This document shows, in pieces, positions 1 through 8,689 of a stretch of 64,000 bases of DNA. Location: positions 289,634 through 353,633 of the forward strand of contig JAJZRO010000001.1 of NCBI GenBank assembly GCA_021802645.1, read 5' to 3'. Source of the stretch: Deltaproteobacteria bacterium. GTDB taxonomy: Bacteria; Desulfobacterota; Desulfobulbia; Desulfobulbales; Desulfurivibrionaceae. Both the position numbers and the translations under genes were made by a program. Under the pieces are notes generated by a model that was not told where the DNA came from, ran no database searches, and worked only from the letters and a program-made list of their open reading frames with translations. How positions within the stretch are numbered: the stretch's first letter is position 1; the number at the start of each line of letters is the position of its first letter.

Positions 1-231
1 ACATCCATCAAGAAGAAGTCACGAGTGGCCACCGCAAAGAAAATAACCGCCGAAAGTGCTTATGCCACAACAAAGAAAGCGACAAAAAAAACGTCTCTCA
101 AAAAGACTACACGGAAAGCCAAAGCAATTGCGGACCGAAAGCCGTTGACCAACTCAAGCACGAAAAGAACTACAAAAACAAGCAAGCTCTCTATAGCCAC
201 ACCGGCCAACCGTAAAAAAAATGCCTCATAA
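1..231 (+). CDS. C-terminal part of a Lys/Thr-rich basic protein (5' end outside window)
   Basis: The reading frame is open from base 1 to a TAA at 229-231, so the gene almost certainly begins left of the window; the first internal start-like codon is a GTG at 25. The visible 76 residues are nearly all Lys, Thr, Ala, Ser and Arg, with repeated short K-K-A/T-T blocks. They resemble the unstructured tails of bacterial histone H1-like or AlgP-like nucleoid proteins. No globular domain is visible. The stop codon overlaps the start of the next gene (ATG at 221). This stretch is more A-rich than its GC-rich neighbours. Binding to DNA or RNA is inferred from composition only. Confidence 0.45.
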   Translation, partial: TSIKKKSRVATAKKITAESAYATTKKATKKTSLKKTTRKAKAIADRKPLTNSSTKRTTKTSKLSIATPANRKKNAS

Positions 232-853
232 ACACCCCATCGAAAAACAATCCTGGAAGCCGGGGAACGTACTCTCGCCTGTGCCAGTGGTGCTGGTGAG
301 TTGCGGCGGCACAGCCGAGTGGCAGCCCAACATCATCACCATTGCCTGGGTCGGCAGCGTGTGCAGCGATCCGCCCATGCTCTCCATCTCGGTGCGGCCG
401 GAGCGCCACTCCTACGAGATCATCAAGTCTTCGGGCGAGTTTGTGGTGAACGTGCCGAGTCGCGAGCAGGCGAAGATTACCGACTGGTGCGGTATGGTCT
501 CGGGCCGCAAGGTGGATAAGTTCAAGGAAGCGAAACTCACGCCAGGGGCGGCGCTCAAGGTCGGCTGCCCGATCATCCAGGAATGCCCGATCAACATCGA
601 GTGCCAGGTGCGGCAAACGCTGGCCTTGGGCACCCACACCATGTTCGTGGCCGAGGTGGTGGGGGTGCAGGTGACCACGGCGCTCATCGACGCCAAGGGT
701 AAGCTGCGGCTCGACCAGGCCGGCCTCATTGCCTATGGCCTAGGCCACTACTTTCCGCTCGGCCCGGCCATCGACCATTTCGGCTTTTCCATCCGCAAGC
801 GGAAGCCCAAGCCCCGCACCACCAAGCCGGCCAGCCGGCCCCGCAAGAAATAG
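221..853 (+). CDS. Flavin reductase-like, FMN-binding split-barrel protein
   Basis: The 210-residue product matches the flavin reductase domain family, which binds FMN in a split beta-barrel and usually serves as an NAD(P)H:flavin oxidoreductase or an electron-transfer partner. Visible hallmarks are the N-terminal P-V-P-V-V-L-V-S strand, the P-N-I-I-T-I-A-W-V segment followed by C-S-D-P-P, the S-V-R-P-E-R-H-S segment, and the F-V-V-N-V-P strand. The last 20 or so residues are an unusual Lys/Arg/Pro tail beyond the normal fold. The ATG lies inside the end of the preceding basic gene (11-nt overlap), suggesting translational coupling. Substrate and physiological partner cannot be told from sequence. 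Confidence 0.8.
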   Translation: MPHKHPIEKQSWKPGNVLSPVPVVLVSCGGTAEWQPNIITIAWVGSVCSDPPMLSISVRPERHSYEIIKSSGEFVVNVPSREQAKITDWCGMVSGRKVDKFKEAKLTPGAALKVGCPIIQECPINIECQVRQTLALGTHTMFVAEVVGVQVTTALIDAKGKLRLDQAGLIAYGLGHYFPLGPAIDHFGFSIRKRKPKPRTTKPASRPRKK

Positions 854-855
854 CC

Positions 856-1068
856 ATGCGCATTACCTTGGACCTGCCGGACAAATTGCTGAACAAGGCC
901 ATGAAGGTATCCCGCAGCAGGACAAGAAACGAGGCAATTATCACTGCTCTGGAGGAGTTGATCCGCAACCGGAAGGTCGCGGAACTCAAATCGCTCAAGG
1001 GCAAGGCGGACCTGGTCGTTGACCTCGACGCCGTGCGCGGTCGTCACAGATTGTCCAAGTTGACATAG
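856..1068 (+). CDS. VapB-type (ribbon-helix-helix) antitoxin, apparently without its toxin
   Basis: The 70-residue protein begins M-R-I-T-L-D-L-P-D and continues with an R-x-R-N-E-A-I motif and a C-terminal D-L-D-A-V-R-G-R segment, the pattern of VapB/DUF2191 antitoxins that pair with PIN-domain VapC toxins. VapB proteins bind operator DNA as ribbon-helix-helix dimers and neutralise VapC with the C-terminal arm. It starts two bases after the flavin reductase gene. No PIN domain follows. A GTG-started frame overlapping the stop (1068-1169) encodes only about 33 residues without PIN acidic motifs. It is probably an orphan or relict antitoxin. Confidence 0.65.
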   Translation: MRITLDLPDKLLNKAMKVSRSRTRNEAIITALEELIRNRKVAELKSLKGKADLVVDLDAVRGRHRLSKLT

Positions 1069-1130
1069 TGGACCGGGTGGAGCGCTTCCGCCCTCCCTTT
1101 TTCGCGACGCCGCCAAGGAACGTCCTGCAA

Positions 1131-1165
1131 ACAGTCACCGACAAAGGTATCGGCGTGACTGTGGA
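1131..1165 (-). terminator. Hairpin downstream of purL, weak terminator candidate
   Basis: An imperfect inverted repeat (AGTCAC plus CCGA pairing with TCGG plus GTGACT, with a one-base bulge) lies just past the purL stop. On the minus strand it is followed by only three T residues, so termination would be weak. Confidence 0.3.
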
Positions 1166-1175
1166 CTGAACGAAC

Positions 1176-4100
1176 TTACTTCACGCACCATTCATAGGCG
1201 TTCTGGAACATCCTGAGCCAGGGCGAGACCGCGAGCTTTTTCATCTCCTCGGGCAGGTAGTGGCACTGCCAGGGCAGGAAGGCGCGCTCCGGGTGCGGCA
1301 TCATGGCCAGGTGGCGGCCATCCGGCGAGCAGAGGCCGGCGAGCCCGCCGGGCGAGCCGTTCGGGTTCATGGGGTACGCCTCGGTGGGGTTGCCGTCGTC
1401 GTCCACAAAGACCACGGTGGCGAGCTGGTCACTGAGCACCTGCTGGTGGATGGCCTGGTCCGGGAAGCGGAGGAAGCCCTCGCCGTGGTCCACGTGGATG
1501 CCGAAGGTGAGGCCGGACATGCCTTGGAGCATCATGGCGCGGCTTTCGAGCACCTTCGCCGTGACCCAGCGCGACTCGAAGCGACCGGAGCGGTTATGAA
1601 CAAAGCGCGGCTGACGCTCCGGCTCGATACCCTGCCACGGCACCCAGCCCAAGAGGCCGAAGAGCTGGCAGCCGTTGCAGATGCCGAGGGTGAAGGTGTC
1701 GGGCCGGTTGTAGAAGGCGTGGAACATGGCCTTGAGTTTGTCATTGAAGAGGATGGTGGCAGCCCACCCCTTGGCGGAGTCGGGCACATCGGCGTAGGAG
1801 AAGCCGCCCACCGCGGCCACGCCCCGGAAACCATCGAGCGTGATGCGGCCGGCCAGGAGATCGCTCATGGCCACGTCCCACGGCTCGAAGCCCGCGGCAT
1901 AGAAGGCGGAACTCATCTCGCGGTCGGAGTTGGAGCCCTCGTCGCGGAGGATGCAGACCTTGGGTTTGCGGCTGCTTTTGAGGATGGCGGGCGCGGTGGC
2001 CTGCGGCGTAAAGGGCAGCACGTACCCCGGCCCCTTGCGGTTGCGGATGTTCTTCTTCTCCTCGCTGGCCCACTCCGGCCCGATCTGGAGCCGTTCAAGC
2101 TGGTAGCTCGTCTCCTCCCACCACTCGCGCAGCAGACGCATATCCTCGTCGAGCACCAGTTCGCCGTTGACGCGGATACGGATCTGCTTGGCCGGCGTGC
2201 TCGTGCCGATGGCCGCGCAAGGCACACCGTGGTTGGCCAAAATGGCTTCCACCGCCTTGGCATCGCTGCATTCCACCACCAGCCCCAGCTCCTCGGAGAA
2301 GAGGGCGGCGAGCGGTGCGGCATCGCTTGTGAGATTCACATCCAGGCCGCAGTTGCCGGAGAAGGCCATCTCCAGGATGGTGGTGATGAGGCCGCCGTCG
2401 CTGCGGTCGTGGCCCGCGGCAATGAGGTTCTTGTCGATCAATTCCTGCACCGCGACGAACGCCTTCTTCACCAGGGCCGGATCATCCATGTCCGGCGACT
2501 CGTTCCCGAGCTGGCCCAGGGTCTGGGCCAGGGCGGTGCCGCCGAGCCGGTTTTTCCCACCACTGAGATCGATGAAGAGGAGGCTATTCCCCGGCGTCTT
2601 GATATCCGGGGTGACGATCTTGCCGATATCGGCCATGGCGCCGTAGACGGAGATGACCAATTCGCGGGGTGACTTCACCGTTGCCTTGCCCACCTTGGTG
2701 GCCATGGAGAGGCTGTCCTTGCCGCCGTCCACCGCGATGCCCACCTGCTTCATGGCCTCGGCCATGGCCTGGGCCGCGTCGTAAAGGGCCGCGCCCTCGC
2801 CGGGCAACTTCGGGGCCCACATCCAGTTGGCCGAGCACTTCACCTGCTCCAGATCATCGACCCGCGCCCAGACCAGATTGGTGAGCGCCTCGCCTACCGC
2901 CATGCGGGCGCCGGCCGCCGGGCTCACCAGCATCTTGATCGGCTGCTCGCCAATGGCCGTGGCGCCGCCGGAGCGGGCAAAGTGGCTCTGGGCCACCACC
3001 GCCACGTCGCTCACCGTGAGCTGCAACGGACCGCAGCACTGCTGGCGGGCGATGAGGCCGGTGACCGCCCGGTCCACCTTGTTGACGAGGAAGCGCTTGG
3101 AGCCGACCGACACCAGGCGCAGCACGTTGTGCAGGGCGTCTTTGACGCTGATCTGCGGCAGGGTCAGCGCTGGCAGCGGCGTGGTGGCACGGGAGTCGCT
3201 GAAGGTCTTGATGGGTACGTTGCCCAGCAGTTCGTTCAGTTCGATATCCACCGGCGTGGAATTATCCTGGCTGTCGTGCACGATGAAGCGGAGATCGCCG
3301 GTCACCTCGCCCAGCACCTCGCAGGCCACCTTCTCGCGCGCGCAGATCGCCTGGAATTTTTCGATGTTCTCCTTGCGGATCAAAAAGCCGTTGCGCTCCT
3401 GGTACTCGGCCACGTAGATCTCCAAGACACTCATGGTGGGGTCGCCCACCCGGATGCTGCGGATCTCGATGCGGCCGCCTGATTTCTCCACCAGCTCCTT
3501 CAAAACGTTGGCCGGGCCGCCGGCGCCCTGGTCGTGGATCACCTCGATCAGGGTCTTGTCGCCCATCTCGTTGCAGGCGCGGATCACCCGGTTCATCTTC
3601 TGCTCCATCTCGGCGTCGCCGCGCTGCACCGCATCGAAGTCGAGCTCGCTCACGTTCTCGCCCTGGAGCATGCTGGAGGCCGCGCCGCCGCCGAAGCCGA
3701 CCCGGTAGGCCGGGCCACCCACCTGAACGATGACCATGCCCTTGGCTGCCTCGGCCTTGGTGGTGTGGCGGCTATCGATCTGGCCGATGCCGCCGGCGAA
3801 CATGATGGGCTTGAGATAGGCCCAGCGCTCGCCGCTTGGCAGTTGCAGGTCAAAGGAACGGGTAAAACCCAGGATGAGCGGCTCGCCGAATTTGTTGCCG
3901 TAGTCCGAGGCGCCGTTGCTGGCCTCGATCTCGATGGCCAGGGGGCTGGCGAGATTCTCCGGCCTGGGGTGGGACTTTTCCCAGGGCAGCTCGTAGCCGG
4001 GGATTTCGAGATTGCCCACGCAGTAGGCCGCCGTACCCGCCATGACAAAACCGCCCTGGCCGGTGCCCTGCACGTCGCGAATGCGGCCGCCGGTGCCGGT

Positions 4101-4967
4101 CTCGGCCCCCGGGAAGGGGGCGACGCCGGTGGGGAAGTTGTGGGTCTCGGCGGTGAAGAGCACATTGTACTGCACCTGCTGCTCCTGGAGCGGCGAGGGC
4201 GCGCCGGGCTCGGCCGGAATCAGGGTGGTGAGCTGGTGCCCCGTCACGGCGCTGGAGTTGTCGCTGAAGGCGATGACGCTGCCCTTGGGGTGGGCAGCCA
4301 GGGTCGATTTGACCAGCGAGAAAAGGCTCTCCGGCTGCTCGACGCCATCGATCACCTGTTTGCCGCGGAAGAAGCCGTGGCGGGAGTGCTCGGAGTTGGC
4401 GTTGTTGAGGTCCATGATCTCGACGATGGTGGGGTTGCGGCCGTGCTTCTTGACGAAGTAGTCGTAGTAGAAGTTGCGGTCCCATTCGTCCATGGAGATG
4501 CCCGGAATGTCCGAGAGGCCGTCCGGCCCCTTCCCTTTCAGGTCAATCTCGTAGACCGCCTCGGGGGTGACGCCGGTCTCGAAGGTGGTGAGCGCTGCCG
4601 GGTAGGGGCACTCGGTCATACGATCGTGATGCGTGGCGACGAAGGTGGCCATATCCTCACCCTCGGCCACCAGATAGCGGCGGGAGCGCTCCACCCTGGT
4701 CACTTTATCGAGCCCGATGGCCTGGCAGATGGAGACCAGGTTCGACGACCAGGCGGTGGCAAAGTTGAGGCGCGGCCCGAGTTCCACCACCTGGGGGCCG
4801 GTGAGCTGCGGGGTGTCGGTCACCGTTTCGGCCAGGAAGCCGTCGGCGAGGATCAGCCGCAGCTTTTCGAGCTCGGCGGCGGCGAGCGGGGAGGTACATT
4901 CGATGTTGAAGCAGAGTTCGCGATGGCTGTCGAGCTTCCGGTAAAGCTGGCGGACCGTGGCAGACAT
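1176..4967 (-). CDS. purL: Phosphoribosylformylglycinamidine synthase, single-chain type
   Basis: PurL makes FGAM from FGAR, ATP and glutamine in step 4 of de novo purine synthesis. This 1263-residue protein is the large fused form: an N-terminal PurS-like region, two AIR-synthase-type ATPase halves (for example H-N-F-P-T-G-V-A-P-F-P-G-A near residue 290), and a C-terminal class I glutamine amidotransferase. The amidotransferase nucleophile Cys1097 lies in L-G-I-C-N-G-C-Q, and His1225/Glu1227 in M-M-P-H-P-E-R. The ATG at 4967 is chosen over an in-frame ATG 21 bases upstream because an AGGGA ribosome site sits eight bases before it. The gene is monocistronic between a hairpin and an interspersed repeat. 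Long open frames on the opposite strand are shadows. Confidence 0.96.
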   Translation of the reverse strand: MSATVRQLYRKLDSHRELCFNIECTSPLAAAELEKLRLILADGFLAETVTDTPQLTGPQVVELGPRLNFATAWSSNLVSICQAIGLDKVTRVERSRRYLVAEGEDMATFVATHHDRMTECPYPAALTTFETGVTPEAVYEIDLKGKGPDGLSDIPGISMDEWDRNFYYDYFVKKHGRNPTIVEIMDLNNANSEHSRHGFFRGKQVIDGVEQPESLFSLVKSTLAAHPKGSVIAFSDNSSAVTGHQLTTLIPAEPGAPSPLQEQQVQYNVLFTAETHNFPTGVAPFPGAETGTGGRIRDVQGTGQGGFVMAGTAAYCVGNLEIPGYELPWEKSHPRPENLASPLAIEIEASNGASDYGNKFGEPLILGFTRSFDLQLPSGERWAYLKPIMFAGGIGQIDSRHTTKAEAAKGMVIVQVGGPAYRVGFGGGAASSMLQGENVSELDFDAVQRGDAEMEQKMNRVIRACNEMGDKTLIEVIHDQGAGGPANVLKELVEKSGGRIEIRSIRVGDPTMSVLEIYVAEYQERNGFLIRKENIEKFQAICAREKVACEVLGEVTGDLRFIVHDSQDNSTPVDIELNELLGNVPIKTFSDSRATTPLPALTLPQISVKDALHNVLRLVSVGSKRFLVNKVDRAVTGLIARQQCCGPLQLTVSDVAVVAQSHFARSGGATAIGEQPIKMLVSPAAGARMAVGEALTNLVWARVDDLEQVKCSANWMWAPKLPGEGAALYDAAQAMAEAMKQVGIAVDGGKDSLSMATKVGKATVKSPRELVISVYGAMADIGKIVTPDIKTPGNSLLFIDLSGGKNRLGGTALAQTLGQLGNESPDMDDPALVKKAFVAVQELIDKNLIAAGHDRSDGGLITTILEMAFSGNCGLDVNLTSDAAPLAALFSEELGLVVECSDAKAVEAILANHGVPCAAIGTSTPAKQIRIRVNGELVLDEDMRLLREWWEETSYQLERLQIGPEWASEEKKNIRNRKGPGYVLPFTPQATAPAILKSSRKPKVCILRDEGSNSDREMSSAFYAAGFEPWDVAMSDLLAGRITLDGFRGVAAVGGFSYADVPDSAKGWAATILFNDKLKAMFHAFYNRPDTFTLGICNGCQLFGLLGWVPWQGIEPERQPRFVHNRSGRFESRWVTAKVLESRAMMLQGMSGLTFGIHVDHGEGFLRFPDQAIHQQVLSDQLATVVFVDDDGNPTEAYPMNPNGSPGGLAGLCSPDGRHLAMMPHPERAFLPWQCHYLPEEMKKLAVSPWLRMFQNAYEWCVK

Positions 4968-5099
4968 GATTTTCCCTAAAAATTCCAATGGTTGTTGATC
5001 AAGAAGAGGCCCTGAAGCGGACTAAACAAACACGAGCAACTCTACCACGAATGGGGCCGGAACGCCGTTTTTTTGTGGCGGGAAAATGTACTGCATTTT

Positions 5100-5312
5100 C
5101 GGACCCGTCCTGTCCCGCCGCAGGGCGCAGCCGCTGGCGGAGAAAGAACGCTGGGCTGTCTGAGCCAGGGAGGGCGAGTTCACAGCGTTCCCGCCAAGCG
5201 GCGAGTACCTAAGGGAAGTCCGTCAGGGCCGGGACAGTCGGGCGCCCTTTTCTTGCCTCCTTCTTTTGCACCCATGCGGGCATAAAGGCGCGCAAAAGAA
5301 GGAGGGCATGAG
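5100..5312 (+). repeat. Interspersed repeat, copy 1 (half A only)
   Basis: This non-coding stretch between purL and the U32 gene is nearly identical to the reverse complement of 46868-47056. It begins at the CCGTCCTGTCCCGCCGCAGG block and runs through the GGAGAAAGAACGCTG and AGCCAGGGAGGGCGAGTTCA blocks. It ends in a hairpin whose arms are CCTCCTTCTTTTG and CAAAAGAAGGAGG. The B half seen in copies 2 and 3 is absent here. Short open frames inside it are unlikely to be genes. Confidence 0.85.
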
Positions 5313-5363
5313 CGCCGCGCAGGGTTGTTGCGACTCTGCCGCTAGCCATGGTACCTTCACGCC

Positions 5364-7454
5364 ATGAGTGCGTCCCAAAAAACAGAACTCCTCGCTCCGG
5401 CCGGCAGTGCGGAGGCCTTCTTCGCCGCCATGGAATCCGGCGCCGATGCGGTCTACTGCGGCCTCAAGGAGTTCTCCGCCCGAGCCAAGGCCAAAAACTT
5501 CACCCTCCCGGAGCTGGACAAACTCACCACCTACTGCCACCAGCACGGCAAGCGGCTCTACCTCGCCCTCAACACCCTGATCAAGGAGGCGGAGTTGCCG
5601 CAGCTCATCGACACCCTGGCCGCACTTGCCACCATAGGCATCGACGGCCTCATCATCCAGGACCTCGGGGTCTGGCGTCTCTGCCGCCGCCACTTCCCGC
5701 AGATCCCCCTCCATGCCTCGACCCAGATGACGGTGCACAACGCCGCCGGGGTCAAGATGCTCGAACAGATGGGCTTCAGTCGGGCGGTGCTGGCGCGGGA
5801 GCTGACGCTTACCGAAATCACCGCGATCCGCAAACAGACCACCATCGAACTCGAACACTTCGTCCACGGGGCGCTTTGCTTCTCCATCTCGGGCCAGTGT
5901 TTCTTCTCCTCGTATCTCACCGGCCAGAGCGGCAACCGCGGCCGCTGCGCCCAACCCTGCCGCCGCCGCTATCTGCACCGCCAGCAGCCAGGCTATTACT
6001 TTTCGCCCAGCGATTTCTGCGCCCTGGAGCTGCTGCCGGAGCTGACCGGCGCCGGGGTCATGAGCCTCAAGATCGAGGGGCGGATGAAGAGCGCCGAGTA
6101 TGTGGCGCGGGTGGTGGCAGCTTACCGCCTGGTGCTCGACGCGTCCGCCCGCAGCCGCAAGGAGGCGGTGGCCGCGGCCCAGGAAATCCTGGTCCAGGCC
6201 TACGGCCGCAAGACCACCAAGGGCTTCCTCACCGGCCACCTCCCGACCAAGCTCGCCGACCCGGCCCAGCACGGCACCCTGGGGCAGCCCCTGGGCACGG
6301 TGGCCTCGGTGCGGACCGGAACCTTGGGGTTCACCACCAACGAACGAATCCACGTGGGCGACCGCTTGCGGGTGCAGCCGCAGAACGACCAGGCCGGCAG
6401 CGGCTTTACGGCCAAGGATCTCCTGGTGGGGGAAAAACGAGTCAAGGCAGCCAAGACCGGCGAATTTGTCCGGGTAACCTTGCCGGACAAGGTCTTCTGC
6501 CGGCCAGGGGACATGCTCTTCAAGGTCGGCGGCAAACCCCTCTTCACCCTGAGTCCCGAAAGTTGCCAGAAGCGATTAAGCGAGATTATCCCTACGTCGA
6601 TTCCGCCAGATCTGGCCGCCACCGTGGCCGCCCAACGCACCGCTGCCCAGGCAGCATTGCTGCCAGCGAAGGTTCCTGCCCCTGTCGCCGCCCCGCGTCT
6701 TACCGTGCGCGGCCGCACCGTGACCGACCTCGCCCTGCTGGACGAACCGGGAATAGACGAACTCGAACTCCCCCTCACCCCGGCCAACCTGGAGCAACTG
6801 GCCAAGACGGGCCGGCGTCTCAGTGGCCGCGAGGAACGGATCAGCTGGGAGATTCCACCCATCCTCTGGGAAGGGGAGTGGCCCGAATACCGGCGGGCGG
6901 TGCAGATGGTGGCCCACCAGGGGTATACCCGCTTCCGGCTGCATAACCTCGGCCACCTGCCACTCTTTGTCGGCCTGAGCAACCTCACCCTGCTCGGCGG
7001 CTTCCGCTGCTACACCCTGAACAGCCAAGCCGCCCTGGCCTGGCTGGAGCTGGGCCTCACGGAACTGGCCTTCTCCATCGAGGACGACAAACAGAACCTC
7101 GCGGCCCTGTTCGCCCGGCGCTTACCGCTCGCGGTCACGGTCTACAGCCCGGCCACCCTCTTCCTCTCCCGCATCCCCCTGCGCCTGAAGCCCGGCACCC
7201 TGCTGCACAGCGACAAGGGCGAGGGCTACCGGATCGGCACGCTTGCAGGGCTCACCACCGTCACGAACGAACAGGACTTTTCCCTGCTTGGCCGCCTCCA
7301 AGAGCTGCGCGCCTTGGGCGCCGACCACTTTGTCGTCGACCTGAGCCACCTCGGCGCCACCTCGGCTAGGGGCAAGGAGGTGCTCGCCGCCTATGGTGCG
7401 GATCGCCCCCTTCCCAACACCTTTGCCTGGAACTTCGACCGCGGCCTCGCCTGA
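5364..7454 (+). CDS. U32 family protein, long form (RlhA-like, probable 23S rRNA hydroxylation factor)
   Basis: The 696-residue protein starts with the U32 signature E-L-L-A-P-A-G-S-A-E-A and carries the central block H-G-A-L-C-F-S-I-S-G-Q-C-F-F-S-S followed by G-R-C-A-Q-P-C. These four cysteines correspond to the Fe-S ligands of the family. Length and the extra C-terminal half fit the YdcP/RlhA subgroup, which in E. coli hydroxylates C2501 of 23S rRNA, rather than the short collagenase-like members. The ATG at 5364 follows the copy-1 repeat. The shorter U32 gene at 54232 is a second paralogue. The exact RNA target is inferred from family resemblance. Confidence 0.8.
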   Translation: MSASQKTELLAPAGSAEAFFAAMESGADAVYCGLKEFSARAKAKNFTLPELDKLTTYCHQHGKRLYLALNTLIKEAELPQLIDTLAALATIGIDGLIIQDLGVWRLCRRHFPQIPLHASTQMTVHNAAGVKMLEQMGFSRAVLARELTLTEITAIRKQTTIELEHFVHGALCFSISGQCFFSSYLTGQSGNRGRCAQPCRRRYLHRQQPGYYFSPSDFCALELLPELTGAGVMSLKIEGRMKSAEYVARVVAAYRLVLDASARSRKEAVAAAQEILVQAYGRKTTKGFLTGHLPTKLADPAQHGTLGQPLGTVASVRTGTLGFTTNERIHVGDRLRVQPQNDQAGSGFTAKDLLVGEKRVKAAKTGEFVRVTLPDKVFCRPGDMLFKVGGKPLFTLSPESCQKRLSEIIPTSIPPDLAATVAAQRTAAQAALLPAKVPAPVAAPRLTVRGRTVTDLALLDEPGIDELELPLTPANLEQLAKTGRRLSGREERISWEIPPILWEGEWPEYRRAVQMVAHQGYTRFRLHNLGHLPLFVGLSNLTLLGGFRCYTLNSQAALAWLELGLTELAFSIEDDKQNLAALFARRLPLAVTVYSPATLFLSRIPLRLKPGTLLHSDKGEGYRIGTLAGLTTVTNEQDFSLLGRLQELRALGADHFVVDLSHLGATSARGKEVLAAYGADRPLPNTFAWNFDRGLA

Positions 7455-7768
7455 ACTCCCGCCTTTTCCCCTTGATTTCCACCCCCTCCGCAACGTTAAG
7501 CAACAGCGGCTTGGTCAGAAGCGGGCCTGCCGAATGTAAAGTTCCCGGCCGGTCTTCAGCCAGACTCCTTCGAGTCCCGCCAGATTACAGGCTTAATCCA
7601 ATGGTGGGGAGGACCGGCCAAAGAATATGGACCGTGAAGGTCAGGGCGAACCGTAGTCGGGAAAAAAGCTGGTGATCGGTCAAGATGAAGCCGGTCGTTT
7701 TCGTTCACATCATCTCGCCCGGGGCGAGACACGCGCCGGGAGACAAGCTCGCATGAGATCCCCAAGCT
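7455..7768. other. Convergent intergenic region, no gene found; partly palindromic
   Basis: These 314 bases lie between convergent genes. No credible ORF or tRNA is present. Several inverted repeats occur: GCCTG/CAGGC arms around 7526-7593 enclosing a GACTC-CTTC-GAGTC hairpin near 7558-7571, and CTCGCC-CGG-GGCGAG near 7714-7728. These may be terminators for the two genes or an unidentified structured RNA. Confidence 0.35.
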
Positions 7769-8689
7769 TCAGAGGCTGCCTGGGTGAAATTGGAGATTGG
7801 CTCCACCTCGGCGGCAGCCTTCCCGCTCCAGCAGCAAGTCGATGGCGAGGGTGGCCAGGTCGTCGGCCTGGGGGTCCGCCCCGGGACTCTCTTCCAGTTT
7901 GATGATTTTCAAGTAGGAGTGGCACTGGGAGCAGCTTTCGGCGCTCACCGGGCCGGGCTGTCCGTCGATGCCGAAATAGGTGATGCCCTTGCTGGCGTCG
8001 CAGTTGGAACAGATGGCGCGCACCATGTGCCATTGGCTGGAGCAGAGCGAGCAGCAGAGATAGCGCAGTCCGTCCTGGCCGCCGTCGCTTTTGACGACGG
8101 CGGCCACCGGTGGCGAGCCGCAGACCGGGCAGAGATTAGCCGGTTCCAGCCGGGGCAGTTGCCGTCCCGTCAGGGTGCGGGCCATGGCGGTCCAGTAGAT
8201 CTGGAGTGCGCCGGCCACGAAGGGTACCGCTTCGGGCGGCACTCCGGCGAAATCCTGGCTCAGGAGCCCCGTGGCGAACCGTTCCAGTTCGTCCTCGCCG
8301 CACCGCTCAAGCCGGGCACATGCTACCCCGGCGGGTTTCGGCAATTGCTTGCCGACCATACTCTCCAGGAGTCGTCTGAGCCCATCCCGCCAGGTCGGGT
8401 CCCTTTGCCAACCGAATACCCCCAGCGGCGGGAATCCTCCCCGGGCGCATTCTTCGAGATAGGACGGAGAGGGGGCCGGCTGGGCGGGAAAGGCGTCAAT
8501 AACCTGCTGTTGGCTTTCGGCCAGCTGACCCATCAGGCGCAGAAAACCGCCCAAGGCGTGGTTTTCTGCCAATTGCCGGAAGCGGCGGGCTCTCGACGCG
8601 AAGAGATCGTCGCGCAGGGGAAGGAACAGAAAGGGGATATCTCCCCTGGGCGATTCGACTTCACCCGGCTGCATCACCGTCTGCATCAT
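7769..8689 (-). CDS. fdhE: Formate dehydrogenase accessory protein FdhE
   Basis: FdhE is a cytoplasmic rubredoxin-like metalloprotein needed to activate Tat-exported formate dehydrogenase. The 306-residue product has the diagnostic C-terminal cysteine pairs C-P-V-C, C-C-S-L-C, C-S-N-C and C-S-Q-C. The start at 8689 forms an ATGA overlap with the fdnI stop and follows GGAGG. An upstream in-frame extension that would run through fdnI is rejected. It is the last gene of the fdnGHI-fdhE operon, consistent with a maturation role. Confidence 0.9.
   Translation of the reverse strand: MMQTVMQPGEVESPRGDIPFLFLPLRDDLFASRARRFRQLAENHALGGFLRLMGQLAESQQQVIDAFPAQPAPSPSYLEECARGGFPPLGVFGWQRDPTWRDGLRRLLESMVGKQLPKPAGVACARLERCGEDELERFATGLLSQDFAGVPPEAVPFVAGALQIYWTAMARTLTGRQLPRLEPANLCPVCGSPPVAAVVKSDGGQDGLRYLCCSLCSSQWHMVRAICSNCDASKGITYFGIDGQPGPVSAESCSQCHSYLKIIKLEESPGADPQADDLATLAIDLLLEREGCRRGGANLQFHPGSL

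Noticed and set aside
1260..4979. Two long plus-strand ORFs (470 and 481 codons) across purL
   Set aside because: They are antisense shadows caused by high GC third positions in purL; composition is low-complexity and no domain is visible.
5348..6946. 532-codon ORF in another frame of the first U32 gene
   Set aside because: Arg/Pro/His-rich shadow with no family resemblance; the U32 frame is clearly the real one.
7500..7620. tRNA-Sec gene near the fdn operon
   Set aside because: A CTTCA stretch and T-arm-like TTCGAGTC occur, but acceptor, D-arm and CCA do not form a tRNA.
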